A stretch of 38,860 bases of DNA from DASPJR01 sp035628505. Lineage in GTDB: Bacteria > Planctomycetota > SZUA-567 > H5-PLA8. Location: positions 1 to 38,860 of the forward strand of contig DASPJR010000187.1 of NCBI GenBank assembly GCA_035628505.1, in the 5' to 3' direction. Each line of letters starts with the position of its first letter. The first letter of the stretch is position 1. The position numbers were made by a program, and so were the translations under genes. The notes beneath the pieces were generated by a model. It was not told the DNA's origin, made no database searches, and saw nothing but the letters and a program-made list of their open reading frames with translations. Shown piece after piece: positions 1 to 8,775 of this stretch.

Positions 1-5
1 TTTCG

Positions 6-2423
6 TCACCGCGTCAGAAAAGGTGGAGAGGTAACGATTGCCTGGATGAGTTCCTGGAACAGGTAATCCCGTTTGGCGACCTGCTCAATGATTGTCGTCA
101 GATGTTTCTTATCGCGAATGTCCAGGTTGCGTCCGAGCGCATAGAGCAGCATCTTTTCTGAGATGCCGCGCAGGAATTCATTTTTGCGTTCAAGCAGGGC
201 TGCCTTGATTCCTGCCGGGCCCGCGATCGTCTTGCCGTTCTCCAGCGTGGCGGTGAGATCATCCGCCGCCAGTTCCCGCCACGCGCCGATGCCGTCGTAA
301 GATTCCATCGGCACGCCCCACGGGTCGATTTTCTGATGGCACGATTTGCAGTTTGCGTCGGCCGCATGCAGCGCGAGCTGTTCGCGAAGATTCTTCGGCG
401 TTTTGCTGGCGAGATCTTCCTGCAGCGCCGGCACGTCTGCGGGCGGGTTTGGCGGAGGACGGTTGAAGAGCTTATCGACTACAAATTTGCCGCGGAAGAT
501 CGGCGATGAGCGGGTTGGCTGCGAATTGAGGGTCAGCACGCTGGCTTGCGTCAGAATTCCACCGCGACGGTATTCCGGCTTCAGCTCGACCTTCTGCAAA
601 TGGCTGCCCTGTACACCGGAGATTCCATAATGCCGCGCCAGGCGTTCATTCAAGAACGTGAAGTTTGAATCGATAAAATTAAGCAGGCTTAAGTTCTCGC
701 GCATCACGTGGCGGAAAAAGTGCTCGGTCTCTTCGCGCATGGAATTCCGCAGATCATCGTCCCAGTTCTTAAATACGGTCGGATCGGGAGCGACCTCCAG
801 CAGCCGGCGGATGTTTGTCCATTGTGCGGCGAAGTTGTCGACCAGAGCTTCAGCCTTGGGGTCTTTCAGCATGATCGCGACCTGCGCGCGCAGCACGTCC
901 GGCTTCTTCAGCTGTTTGCCCGCCGCGATCTTGAACAATCGCTGATCGGGCATGCTGCTCCAGAGAAAATAGGACAACCGTGCAGCAATTTCGTAGTCGT
1001 TCAGCTCGCCGTTTGGCCGGCTTTCTTCGATGATGAAAAGAAAATTCGGAGAGACCAGCACCGCCTGCAGTGCCAGTGCGAGTGCCGCCTGCGGCTTGAC
1101 GCCGTTTTTTATTTCTGCCTGCGCGATGGATTTGTAATAAGCAACTTCTTCGGGCAGCGCAGGCCGGCGGAAAGCACGCGAGATAAAGCTGTCGAGTTGC
1201 TGATCCATCGTTGCACGCGGATCTTCGCCGAACACCGCGCGATGGCTTGCCGGCGGCCATTTGTCATAAAGCGGACCGGTCAGGCGTGCCGAGCAGAGCA
1301 CCAGGCTTGGAATACCGGGCATGTCCTGCTTGTTCGGCATGCTGGCCGGCACAATTGTGACCGCACTACGTTCGACCATCGTCTGGATTTCAAATTCGTA
1401 CGTGCGCGGCTCAGTGGCAATATCCACATTGCATTCAGCGACGCGCTGGCCGTTGACGTCCAGGCCCATGATGCACGCGCCCGTGCGCGGAAGTTCCTTC
1501 TTGCGCCAGTCCCTGGTCTGCTCGGCATAGGCCTGCACGACCACCTTGTATCTGCCCACGGGCAGCTCGTTTTTGAAATCCATCTGCGCACGCCTGTTGC
1601 GGCCGTCGTTCGGCAGGACGACTTCGTAACCGTGCAGCCCCTTGCCTTCGCGCACCGTGCCGTTGCCTGCACCTCCGACAAAGGAGTAGTTGTCCATACT
1701 CATCAGGCGAACGCTGGAACCTTCGAGCTCTTCCGGCTTTTTTCCAATCAGCTTCTCGACGCCTGCCGGCGTGGGCTTTACAGGCGATTTCGCTTCGACT
1801 TGATTTCTGTTGAGCGGGAAAAACTGGAGATCGACGCGTCTGGGTTCAGCATCCGGCGCTATAGCGACGCTCAGCACGTGTTGCGCAGCTTTCATGTATT
1901 TTTCGATCAGCAGCGGCGAGGTGCTTTGTGCTTCGGCGATGTTGTCGAAGCCCTCCCGCCCAAGGTCCTGCGGAAACATGTCCGCGGGACGCACGTCGAC
2001 GAGCAGCAGATCGCGCATCGTGTTGTTGTATTCGGAGCGGTTCAAACGCCGCATCAGCCGCCCTGTGTTGCCTGCGGCGACGAGCAGTTCATGCTGCAGC
2101 CAGCTGCTGGCGGCGTCGTATTCCGCCGTGCTTGGCCGCTGGTTTGTCTTCTCTTTGCGCGGCGGCATGTCCTGCTCGGTCAGACGCTCCAGCACGCTGT
2201 GCCAGTCGGGCAGATTATCCTTCAAGGGCTTGTTCAGCAGCGGCACAAGACTGTAATCGCCCTTCGGCTTCTCGGCGCCATGGCAGCTGATGCAATACTT
2301 ATTGAGGAACTGATCGAACGCTCCGCGGGTCATGTCCGCACCGTGAGCGGACGCAAGACAGGCAAACAGCAGCGCGCAGAGTCCAAAGAGCCGGCAGCGC
2401 TTCAATGATCGTGGCGCAGACAT
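6..2423 (-). CDS. DUF1587/1595/1592/1588/1585 planctomycete-type cytochrome protein
   Basis: An exported protein of about 805 residues. After a signal peptide (hydrophobic about residues 11-28) comes a CISCH heme-type motif near residue 45, followed by the DUF1587 region (RLNRSEYNNTMRDLL), a beta-rich segment, DUF1595 (FISRAFRRP), DUF1592 (ARLSYFLWSSMPD), DUF1588 (RRGGILTQASVLT, TRSSPIFRGK), a second CxxCH (CKSCH, near residue 693, followed by IDPWG) and DUF1585 at the C-terminus. The order and length are those of the full family, so the gene looks intact. Its biochemical role is unknown; the two CxxCH motifs suggest covalent heme and electron transfer in the envelope. The chosen ATG at 2423 overlaps the stop of the upstream DUF1552 gene by one base (TGATG); a TTG one codon earlier is also possible. 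DUF1592-type and DUF1552 genes are habitual neighbours, which supports translational coupling and a joint function. Confidence 0.93.
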   Translation of the reverse strand: MSAPRSLKRCRLFGLCALLFACLASAHGADMTRGAFDQFLNKYCISCHGAEKPKGDYSLVPLLNKPLKDNLPDWHSVLERLTEQDMPPRKEKTNQRPSTAEYDAASSWLQHELLVAAGNTGRLMRRLNRSEYNNTMRDLLLVDVRPADMFPQDLGREGFDNIAEAQSTSPLLIEKYMKAAQHVLSVAIAPDAEPRRVDLQFFPLNRNQVEAKSPVKPTPAGVEKLIGKKPEELEGSSVRLMSMDNYSFVGGAGNGTVREGKGLHGYEVVLPNDGRNRRAQMDFKNELPVGRYKVVVQAYAEQTRDWRKKELPRTGACIMGLDVNGQRVAECNVDIATEPRTYEFEIQTMVERSAVTIVPASMPNKQDMPGIPSLVLCSARLTGPLYDKWPPASHRAVFGEDPRATMDQQLDSFISRAFRRPALPEEVAYYKSIAQAEIKNGVKPQAALALALQAVLVSPNFLFIIEESRPNGELNDYEIAARLSYFLWSSMPDQRLFKIAAGKQLKKPDVLRAQVAIMLKDPKAEALVDNFAAQWTNIRRLLEVAPDPTVFKNWDDDLRNSMREETEHFFRHVMRENLSLLNFIDSNFTFLNERLARHYGISGVQGSHLQKVELKPEYRRGGILTQASVLTLNSQPTRSSPIFRGKFVVDKLFNRPPPNPPADVPALQEDLASKTPKNLREQLALHAADANCKSCHQKIDPWGVPMESYDGIGAWRELAADDLTATLENGKTIAGPAGIKAALLERKNEFLRGISEKMLLYALGRNLDIRDKKHLTTIIEQVAKRDYLFQELIQAIVTSPPFLTR

Positions 2424-3898
2424 CAAGCCAACCCCGGGAGCGGACCCTTGCTGTCGACAAACTGTTCGTCCGGAAGGCCCATCCCTTCCAGAATGTTGAC
2501 GAAGAGATTGGCCAGCGGCGTTCCGTGATCAAAATTCAGGTGCTGGCCTGTTTTCAGCCGGCCACCGCCGCCGGCGAGCATGACTGGCGTGTTGAACTGG
2601 CCATGCGCATCAAAAGCGATGTTAGTTCCGTGAACTTTCGGTGCCGGTCCGTTGGTCAGACCGCCGGCGTAAAGCAAGATGCTGTTGTCGAAGAGCGTCT
2701 TGCCGCCTTCCTTAATGGATTTCATGCGTGAGATCAGGTACGCAAACTGTTCCACGTGCAGGCGGTCGATGGCCTTGGCGCCGGCGACCTTGGCAGGCGC
2801 GCCGCCGTTGTGTGCGTAAACTGCGTGCGCTTCTTCGGGGAAGCCGAGGAAAGAGAATTTGCCGTAATAGCCGCCAAGACGAAGCGTCGCGATACGCGTG
2901 ACGTCTGTCTGCAGCGTCAGAACCAGTGTATCGATCATCTGGCGCATCTGTTCGACACGCGGACTGCCGTCTCCCAGGTAGACACCGCCTTTTCGTTTTG
3001 CCTCCGGAGGACGCTTCGTGCCCGGCGGAAGATTGATCGGAACTTTTTCCCACTTCTTTGCGCGCTCGATGCGATTCTCAAGCTCGCGGATGTTCGTGAA
3101 GTACTCATCGAGCTTCACGCGGTCTGGAGCAGCCACGCGCTGGTTCAGCCGCTTGATATCGCTCAGCACGCTGTCCAGGATGCTCTTCTGCTGCTGGCGC
3201 TGCCTTTCGCGTTCGCCACTCTGCCGCGGGCTGCCGTCGGTAAAAAGGCGGTCGAACAGCTGGGCCGCCTCGCCTTCGGTCGGTAACGCATAGCCGTCGG
3301 CGTCGTAGCTCAGGAAGCCCATGTAGCCCAGGGCCGTCGCTTCTTTCGTGTTGTAACTGCTGTCGCCGACCGTCAGCGCCAGGGACGGCACGCGCGTGTG
3401 ATGGCCAATTTTCTCAGCGATATACTGATCCAGAGAAATGGAGTTCTTTACCGAAACGCCTGGCGTTCCCGACACGTTGCAGCCGGTCAGCAGCGTTCCA
3501 AGATCCTGGCCGTGTGCGTTGAACGCAGGACTGGGAACGGCGTCATTCTTATGGTGCAGCCCGCTGAGAAGGAGGATGTCCTTGCGGTGCTCGGCGAGAG
3601 GTTCAAGCGTCGACGTCAGCTTGAAGTTGGGACCTGTATCCGCAACGTGGCCGCCCGGCAGAATTCCTTTGCGGCCCCAATTTTTTGCGCGTTCCACGTC
3701 CAGTCCCTGGGCGTACGGGAAGAAGCCGTCCTCGCCAGTCCAGATTCCGCCCTCTGTTCCCACTGTAAGAAAGCGGCGCGGATACTTGTCGGCTTCGCCG
3801 GCCAACGCTGAGCGCGAAAGCATGGCATCGAGGAACGGAAGCGCGAGCGTGACGCCAAGTCCTTTTAAAAGCGTACGGCGTGACATTGGTTCGGCCAT
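2423..3898 (-). CDS. DUF1552 domain protein, Tat-type export signal
   Basis: About 491 residues. The N-terminus has a twin-arginine signal (SRRTLLKGLG, then a hydrophobic run ending in ALAG), so a folded protein is likely exported. The body matches the DUF1552 family: RFLTVGTEGGIW, LLSGLHHKND, a central charged helix (LDEYFTNIRELENRIERAKKW) and a C-terminal part with NSILLYAGG and MLAGGGGRLKTG. The family is distantly related to the DUF1501/alkaline-phosphatase-like proteins, but no catalytic role is established. The start is the ATG at 3898, preceded by GAGG six bases upstream; an in-frame TTG at 3919 would add seven residues and has no better ribosome site. It lies 35 bases after the alpha/beta hydrolase gene and is fused by a one-base stop/start overlap to the DUF1592 gene, so the three are probably one transcript. 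Confidence 0.93.
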   Translation of the reverse strand: MAEPMSRRTLLKGLGVTLALPFLDAMLSRSALAGEADKYPRRFLTVGTEGGIWTGEDGFFPYAQGLDVERAKNWGRKGILPGGHVADTGPNFKLTSTLEPLAEHRKDILLLSGLHHKNDAVPSPAFNAHGQDLGTLLTGCNVSGTPGVSVKNSISLDQYIAEKIGHHTRVPSLALTVGDSSYNTKEATALGYMGFLSYDADGYALPTEGEAAQLFDRLFTDGSPRQSGERERQRQQQKSILDSVLSDIKRLNQRVAAPDRVKLDEYFTNIRELENRIERAKKWEKVPINLPPGTKRPPEAKRKGGVYLGDGSPRVEQMRQMIDTLVLTLQTDVTRIATLRLGGYYGKFSFLGFPEEAHAVYAHNGGAPAKVAGAKAIDRLHVEQFAYLISRMKSIKEGGKTLFDNSILLYAGGLTNGPAPKVHGTNIAFDAHGQFNTPVMLAGGGGRLKTGQHLNFDHGTPLANLFVNILEGMGLPDEQFVDSKGPLPGLA

Positions 3899-3933
3899 GC
3901 TGGACCTCGCAGTCGCCAATCAAGTTGCTGCCA

Positions 3934-5004
3934 TCATCCCAGGTATTTCTTGAAGTGCGCCTTCATCCGCTTCGACATTTCCTCAGTGAGATCGTGGCCT
4001 GCGCCGGCTTCGATGAAATAGGTGAAGCGGCTCGACGCTTTCTTTGCGGCGTACGCCCGCTCGATAATTTCCATCCCGGATTTCACTTCTTCGATCGGAC
4101 TACCCGAATCCGTCTCGCCGAAATTCAAATGCAGTGCTTTGGGCGCGATCATTCCGACGATATCCGGGATGTCTCCGTATTGCCGCCAGCCCGGGATGTA
4201 ATTCGGGAAGCAGTGGATAATATTCGTGCGCTCCATGGCCGCATACGTCGGCATGCAGCAGTTGCCGACCAGCGCTTTAATGCGCGGTTCCCACGGGCCG
4301 ACCAGCCAGGTGTGCGTTGAGCCCATCGAATGGCCGTAGCATCCGATGCGGTCCTTGTCGACCTCTTCGCGCGAGCAGAGAACGTCGACGGCGCGGCGCA
4401 TGTCTGAGATGTTTTTCCAGGCCAGGCACTTTCCTGCCACGACGTACATGGCGAACAGATAATGCTCAAGCCGCCGCCCGTCCAGGCCGCCGCGCTTGTT
4501 TCGCTCGCCGAAGCCCGCCGCATCCGGGCAAATGACGACATAGCCTTCTTTGGCAAGCGCGACGCCGGTGTGATGCATGGGGCCGAGCTTCAATCCGGCG
4601 GGCTCATCTTTGCCGATCGGCCAGGCGCCGTTGTGCTGATGCCAGACGCAGATCGCCGGCGCCTTGCTTTTTTTGGATATGCCATCTGGAACAAGCAGGT
4701 ACGCGGCGATGCGCTCTTCAGGTTCAACCAGGTAGTTTATGCGTTCAAGACGGTAGCCGTCTTTCTGCACGACACTTTCGACTTTTACATCCAGAGGACC
4801 GTGGTCGGGCCACTCTCCGCCAAGGCAGGCAAGCAGCTTCTTCCTGTACTTGTCGCCGCGCACCTCGCGCTCACCTCCGGCGGAATTCTCAGGTCCCGCG
4901 TGCGCTTTGGAGGCTGCAAACATGGCCAGCAACGCTGCCTGTCCTGAGCCGGTCAAAAAGCTGCGACGGGAAGACTCCTTCTGCTTTGAATCTTTCGAGC
5001 TCAT
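3934..5004 (-). CDS. exported alpha/beta hydrolase (dienelactone hydrolase/acetyl xylan esterase-like)
   Basis: A 356-residue serine hydrolase. A twin-arginine signal (SSRRSFLTGSG plus a hydrophobic stretch ending in AHA) directs export. The nucleophile elbow GHSMGS places the catalytic Ser at residue 226; the acid is likely Asp299 (GETDSGSP) and the base His337 (GAGHDLT). The oxyanion region WHQHNG (about residue 121) and the GFGER segment fit the large esterase group around acetyl xylan esterase and dienelactone hydrolase. The substrate cannot be told from sequence; deacylation of a carbohydrate is an inference from family and neighbours. It is the first gene of the group ending in the DUF1552 and DUF1592 genes. 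The 288 bases upstream (5005-5292) hold no gene; within them a GTAGCA/TGCTAC inverted repeat (5256-5281) lies just after the stop of the amidohydrolase gene. Confidence 0.9.
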   Translation of the reverse strand: MSSKDSKQKESSRRSFLTGSGQAALLAMFAASKAHAGPENSAGGEREVRGDKYRKKLLACLGGEWPDHGPLDVKVESVVQKDGYRLERINYLVEPEERIAAYLLVPDGISKKSKAPAICVWHQHNGAWPIGKDEPAGLKLGPMHHTGVALAKEGYVVICPDAAGFGERNKRGGLDGRRLEHYLFAMYVVAGKCLAWKNISDMRRAVDVLCSREEVDKDRIGCYGHSMGSTHTWLVGPWEPRIKALVGNCCMPTYAAMERTNIIHCFPNYIPGWRQYGDIPDIVGMIAPKALHLNFGETDSGSPIEEVKSGMEIIERAYAAKKASSRFTYFIEAGAGHDLTEEMSKRMKAHFKKYLG

Positions 5005-5292
5005 CTCAATTCCGCCTTTCTAGAGAATTCCGCCCGGTAAGGCGCTGCACTGAAGCGGGCCCTGCCGATGCACACGCCCTCATCTCTTATTAGCCGTTAA
5101 GCAGGTAAATTGGACAAACAAAATGCAGGGTGTCTAGCACTTTGTTTCGCTTTCGACGTTTTTACAGCCATGCAGCTACTTTCGATTCAGGGTGGTTCCA
5201 CGCAGAATGCTGCGCAGACGCCTGCTCGGGAATGCTTTCGTTTTGAGTTTGTGTAGTAGCAGGAAAAAAAGTTTTTGCTACAGCAGGTGTCG

Positions 5293-6237
5293 TTACTCCC
5301 ACTTGTAAGCCTTCTTTGCATTCAATGAAAAATACCTATCCGCCGCCAACTGGCCTTTGTGCTTGAAGTACTGCGCTACGATGGATTGCACGCGCTCGTA
5401 CGGCGCGAAGCGTTCACTCACCGGCCAGTTACTGCCGTAGATGAGCCTGTCTTCGCCAAAGGCATTCCAGAGCGTCTCAAGCACTGGTTCGTAGAACCCC
5501 GCGTCAGCCGGCGCAGACCCATCGCTCATGCCCGTGCCTTCCACCAGCGCGGAGACCTTGACGAAGACGTTCCTGTACTTCGCGCACGCCTGCATGTCCC
5601 GCACCCAGTCTGGTGGCGGTGCCTTTCCATCGATCCGGACATTGGCGCAGTGATTGATAACGATGCGCAGCTCGGGAAGCTTTTCGGCGAGCTTCACGAT
5701 GTTCGGCAACATGTTGGGGCCGCCGTTGATATCCAGTTCGAGGTCCTTGTCGGAGAGCCGCTTGATGTCGTCGAGATACTTTTCATCGGCCAGGCCTTTC
5801 ACAAGCGCGCCACCGTTAATGCGAATGCCGCGGAAGTGTTTGTCCGCTGAAAATCGCGTAAGTTGCGTCCCGAAATCCGCGCCTCCGGGCGTCAAGTTGC
5901 CGACCAGGCCAACCAGAAACGGCTCGGCCTTGCAGAGATCGAGCACCCATTGGTTATCTTCCACCCACGGGCTGGCTTCGACGACTAACGTGCCCGTAAC
6001 GCCGAGCTTCTTCGCGAAGGCCATGAAGGTGTCAGGCATGATGCGCCGGTAAAGAATTTTGTCGTTCTTTCCGGGCCAGGGAACTCCCTGCGGCCGGGAC
6101 GGATCGTAAAAATGTGTATGGCAATCGACTATGGCTTTCGAGGGCGGCTCGTCCGCCCGCACTGACGCTCCAGCCACGGCCGCCCCGCCGGCGACAGCGC
6201 ACCGGCACATGAATTCACGGCGCGAAATCGGGCTCAT
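5293..6237 (-). CDS. amidohydrolase-2 family (TIM-barrel) hydrolase, exported
   Basis: A 314-residue protein of the COG3618 group (lactonases and decarboxylases of amidohydrolase family 2). It starts with a Tat-like signal (SRREFMCRC, then a hydrophobic AVAGGAAVAGASV run). The metal site begins with DCHTHFYDP (His40, His42) and includes INHCAN further on. The last barrel strand reads YGSNWPVS, with Asn270 where most family members have Asp (GSDWP). That change could alter metal binding or is a lineage trait. The nearest known activities are sugar-acid lactone hydrolysis and related reactions, but the substrate is not evident. A ribosome site AGAGG precedes the ATG by about nine bases. It follows the WD40 gene by 45 bases and probably ends that operon. 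Confidence 0.9.
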   Translation of the reverse strand: MSPISRREFMCRCAVAGGAAVAGASVRADEPPSKAIVDCHTHFYDPSRPQGVPWPGKNDKILYRRIMPDTFMAFAKKLGVTGTLVVEASPWVEDNQWVLDLCKAEPFLVGLVGNLTPGGADFGTQLTRFSADKHFRGIRINGGALVKGLADEKYLDDIKRLSDKDLELDINGGPNMLPNIVKLAEKLPELRIVINHCANVRIDGKAPPPDWVRDMQACAKYRNVFVKVSALVEGTGMSDGSAPADAGFYEPVLETLWNAFGEDRLIYGSNWPVSERFAPYERVQSIVAQYFKHKGQLAADRYFSLNAKKAYKWE

Positions 6238-6282
6238 CCCATTGGTCCTCTTGATTCCTGGTGAATATCCAGATAGTGTCGG

Positions 6283-8775
6283 CTAGGGCGCAGGGAATTT
6301 TGCGAGTACTTTGCCTGTCACGCCATTCCAGAGCAGCAGAATGCCATCATGGCCTCCGGCGATAATTATATTGCCATCGTCGCTGGCGGCGGCGTACTGC
6401 ATGAAATCCTTGCAGTCTGGAAAGGCGCGGACTTCGCCACCGCTGTCGTTAAGCAGACGAACGCGTTTGTCTCCGCAGGCTGCAAGTAAGTTGCCGGTCA
6501 TGCCCACGAACTGAACAGATGTCACCTCGGCGTCCCAACTCTCAATGTTTTTCTTGCGGTCGCCGCTTTGAAAATCCCAGATCTTCACGGAGTTGTCGGC
6601 ACTCGCGGTGGCCAGCGTGCGGCCCTCGGCGCGCCACGCCACGCTCAGCACATGGCTCGTATGACCCTCGATTGACTTCAGCGTAGTCCATGTCTTTGTG
6701 TCGAGTACTTTGACGGCCTTGTCAGCGCTGCCCGTGGCGAGATGTCGTCCGTCGGCGGTGAAACTCAGAGCAAGGATGGTGTCCTTGTGCAAATCCGCCA
6801 GAACTTTCTCCAGCGCGCCAGTCTCGACACTCCACAGCGTCAATTCACCGCCGCGCGAAAATTCTCCGCTGCCGGCGGCCAGCGTTTTTCCGTCGGGCGA
6901 GAACCGCAACGCGTTGACGCGATCCTTCATCGACGAACTGCCGCCGCTCAAGGTTCGCTCCAGTTTCCACTGAGCCGTGAGCCGATGAATGACCCGGCTT
7001 CCGTCGGCGAAGGTGGCACTCAGCGTGTCGCCGTCCCATTGCAGGGTCGATGGCGGCGGTACTGCAGCGCCTGGTGGATGCGGAGGAACTCCAGTGCTCG
7101 ATGCGCCGGGAAGCGTCTGCAAGGCGGCGCCGTCGATGGCGCTCCAGAGGTGCAACTTTCCGTCATCCGACGCGGTCGCGAGCCGCAAACTTTCGGACGA
7201 GAAGGCTATCACGCGAACGAGTCGCTGCTGCGCGGCAGCCGCTTCCTGCTTTGATTTCAAGTCGCCATCGGCGGTTTTCTGCAACTGCTCAGCTTCCGCG
7301 ATGGCGGTCTTAAAATCCGCGATTTCTTTCGTCTTCTTCGCAACATGCTCGTTAGCCAGTTTCAATTCCAGTTCCTGGTGCGCAACGGCCTCATGAGCGC
7401 GACTCACGTCGCCCTCGGCCTCAGAGAGTTTTTTGACCGCTTCGGCAAGCTTATCGTCGGCTTCCTTGCGCTTTTTCGCGGCGGCCGCGTCACCGCTGGC
7501 AGCGGCCGGCGGCAAGGCGGCCTCCAGGTCGCTCTTGACCTTGGCTGCAGCCTCGCGCGCTTTCACTTTCGGCTCAACACCATCCTGTGCGGTTTTCAGA
7601 TCGCCAGTGACCGTGGTCACGCGTTTTTGCAGCTTGCTTAATTCACCTTCGCCTGCTTTGAGCGCATTCGTACGGTACGTCACTTCGGATTGGCGATACG
7701 CCGCGATGCGGGCCGCGGCCGCAGCGGCATCGTTTGCGGCACGATTTCCTTTCAGTTCTGCCACCAGTACGCCGCTGGCGGCATCCCATATTTTGACGCT
7801 CTTGTCCGCACCGGACGTGGCGACGCGCGAGCCGTCGGGGCTGGCCGCCATCGCAATCAGTTCCGCGCCGTGCTTGAATTCCTTCAGTTTATTCTTCTTC
7901 TCCGCGTCCCACAGGATGGCCGTACCATCCTTACTGCCGCTCAGATGCTGCTTCGTCGTAGCGATATCGACGTCCAGGCTGTTTGGAGGTGACTGCAAAG
8001 CGCGCGATGCATCAGCAGGATAGTTCTTCGTGCTGATCTGATCCTCGCGCTGCCAGATTTTAATTTCTTCAAAGCTGCCACTGGCCAGCCGTTTTCCGTC
8101 GGGACTGAACGCGAGAGCTGGGATGAGGTCGCGGTGCGCGCGGCGTCCCACAAGCGTATCGTCTGCCAGTCGCGTCATCAGCTGCCGGGTAGGCAGATGA
8201 TAGACATAGATCTGTCCGCCGCGGGAACACGCGGCATAGTGGCCGTCCGCCGTGAGCGCCGCCGTGTAAATACTTTTGATCGCTTCCGGTACCGGCTCCC
8301 ACGCGATGGTGCGCTCTTTTTTGGGCGAAGCTTTGGCACCCTGATCGATCCACAGGCACAGCAATCCAAGTTCTTCTGGAGTGAGGTTCACCGCCTTTAC
8401 TTTGTTGTCCTTTGGCGGCATCGGTGATTCTTCCAGATGCGCAGCGTAACGCACCAGCAGGCTCTCCTTGCCTTTGCCCGGAATGATCGCCTTGCCGCTC
8501 TCGCCGCCTTTGCTGATGGCCTCAGGAGATTCCAGATTCAATTCGCCTTTGCTGGTTGTCTTGTTGTGGCAGGAAACGCAGTTGGCCTTCAGGAACGGCA
8601 GAATTTCTTTATCAAAATCCACCGGCCCATTGTGTTTAACCTTCTTGATTTCGATGGGTCCCCTGGACGCCCCAAAGGCCTCATTCGCCAAAAACGCCAG
8701 TCCGGCGGCGGCAAGGAAGACCAAGTGGCTGGGGCACTTCTGTGCCCGGCGCGAGCGTGAGAAAGCCGGCTTCAT
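6283..8775 (-). CDS. c-type-heme (PSCyt1-like) WD40 protein with internal coiled coil
   Basis: An 830-residue envelope protein. An N-terminal hydrophobic signal precedes a cytochrome-like domain with CVSCH at residues 66-70 and the typical ESPMPP segment near 116. WD40 repeats follow (FSPDGKRLASGS, SPDGSRVATSGADKSVKIWD). The propeller is then interrupted at about residues 345-517 by a long Ala/Lys/Glu-rich segment predicted to be coiled coil, after which WD40 repeats resume (LATASDDGKLHLW, LATGSADKAVKVLD, LATASADNSVKIWD) to the C-terminus. Heme plus WD40 is a standard planctomycete arrangement; the long insertion is the odd part. Its ATG overlaps the upstream gene's stop by four bases (ATGA), so translation is coupled with the PPC-like protein, which carries a matching coiled coil. 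Role unknown; a scaffold for the heme proteins of this operon is an inference. Confidence 0.92.
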   Translation of the reverse strand: MKPAFSRSRRAQKCPSHLVFLAAAGLAFLANEAFGASRGPIEIKKVKHNGPVDFDKEILPFLKANCVSCHNKTTSKGELNLESPEAISKGGESGKAIIPGKGKESLLVRYAAHLEESPMPPKDNKVKAVNLTPEELGLLCLWIDQGAKASPKKERTIAWEPVPEAIKSIYTAALTADGHYAACSRGGQIYVYHLPTRQLMTRLADDTLVGRRAHRDLIPALAFSPDGKRLASGSFEEIKIWQREDQISTKNYPADASRALQSPPNSLDVDIATTKQHLSGSKDGTAILWDAEKKNKLKEFKHGAELIAMAASPDGSRVATSGADKSVKIWDAASGVLVAELKGNRAANDAAAAAARIAAYRQSEVTYRTNALKAGEGELSKLQKRVTTVTGDLKTAQDGVEPKVKAREAAAKVKSDLEAALPPAAASGDAAAAKKRKEADDKLAEAVKKLSEAEGDVSRAHEAVAHQELELKLANEHVAKKTKEIADFKTAIAEAEQLQKTADGDLKSKQEAAAAQQRLVRVIAFSSESLRLATASDDGKLHLWSAIDGAALQTLPGASSTGVPPHPPGAAVPPPSTLQWDGDTLSATFADGSRVIHRLTAQWKLERTLSGGSSSMKDRVNALRFSPDGKTLAAGSGEFSRGGELTLWSVETGALEKVLADLHKDTILALSFTADGRHLATGSADKAVKVLDTKTWTTLKSIEGHTSHVLSVAWRAEGRTLATASADNSVKIWDFQSGDRKKNIESWDAEVTSVQFVGMTGNLLAACGDKRVRLLNDSGGEVRAFPDCKDFMQYAAASDDGNIIIAGGHDGILLLWNGVTGKVLAKFPAP

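Noticed and set aside
708..2408. 566-codon plus-strand open frame
   Set aside because: It is antisense to the intact DUF1592 gene, has no family-like motif and no ribosome site; it arises from codon bias on the other strand.
5256..5281. GTAGCA/TGCTAC hairpin after the amidohydrolase stop, considered as a terminator
   Set aside because: In the direction of transcription the T-run falls in the loop and not after the stem, so it does not fit a rho-independent terminator.
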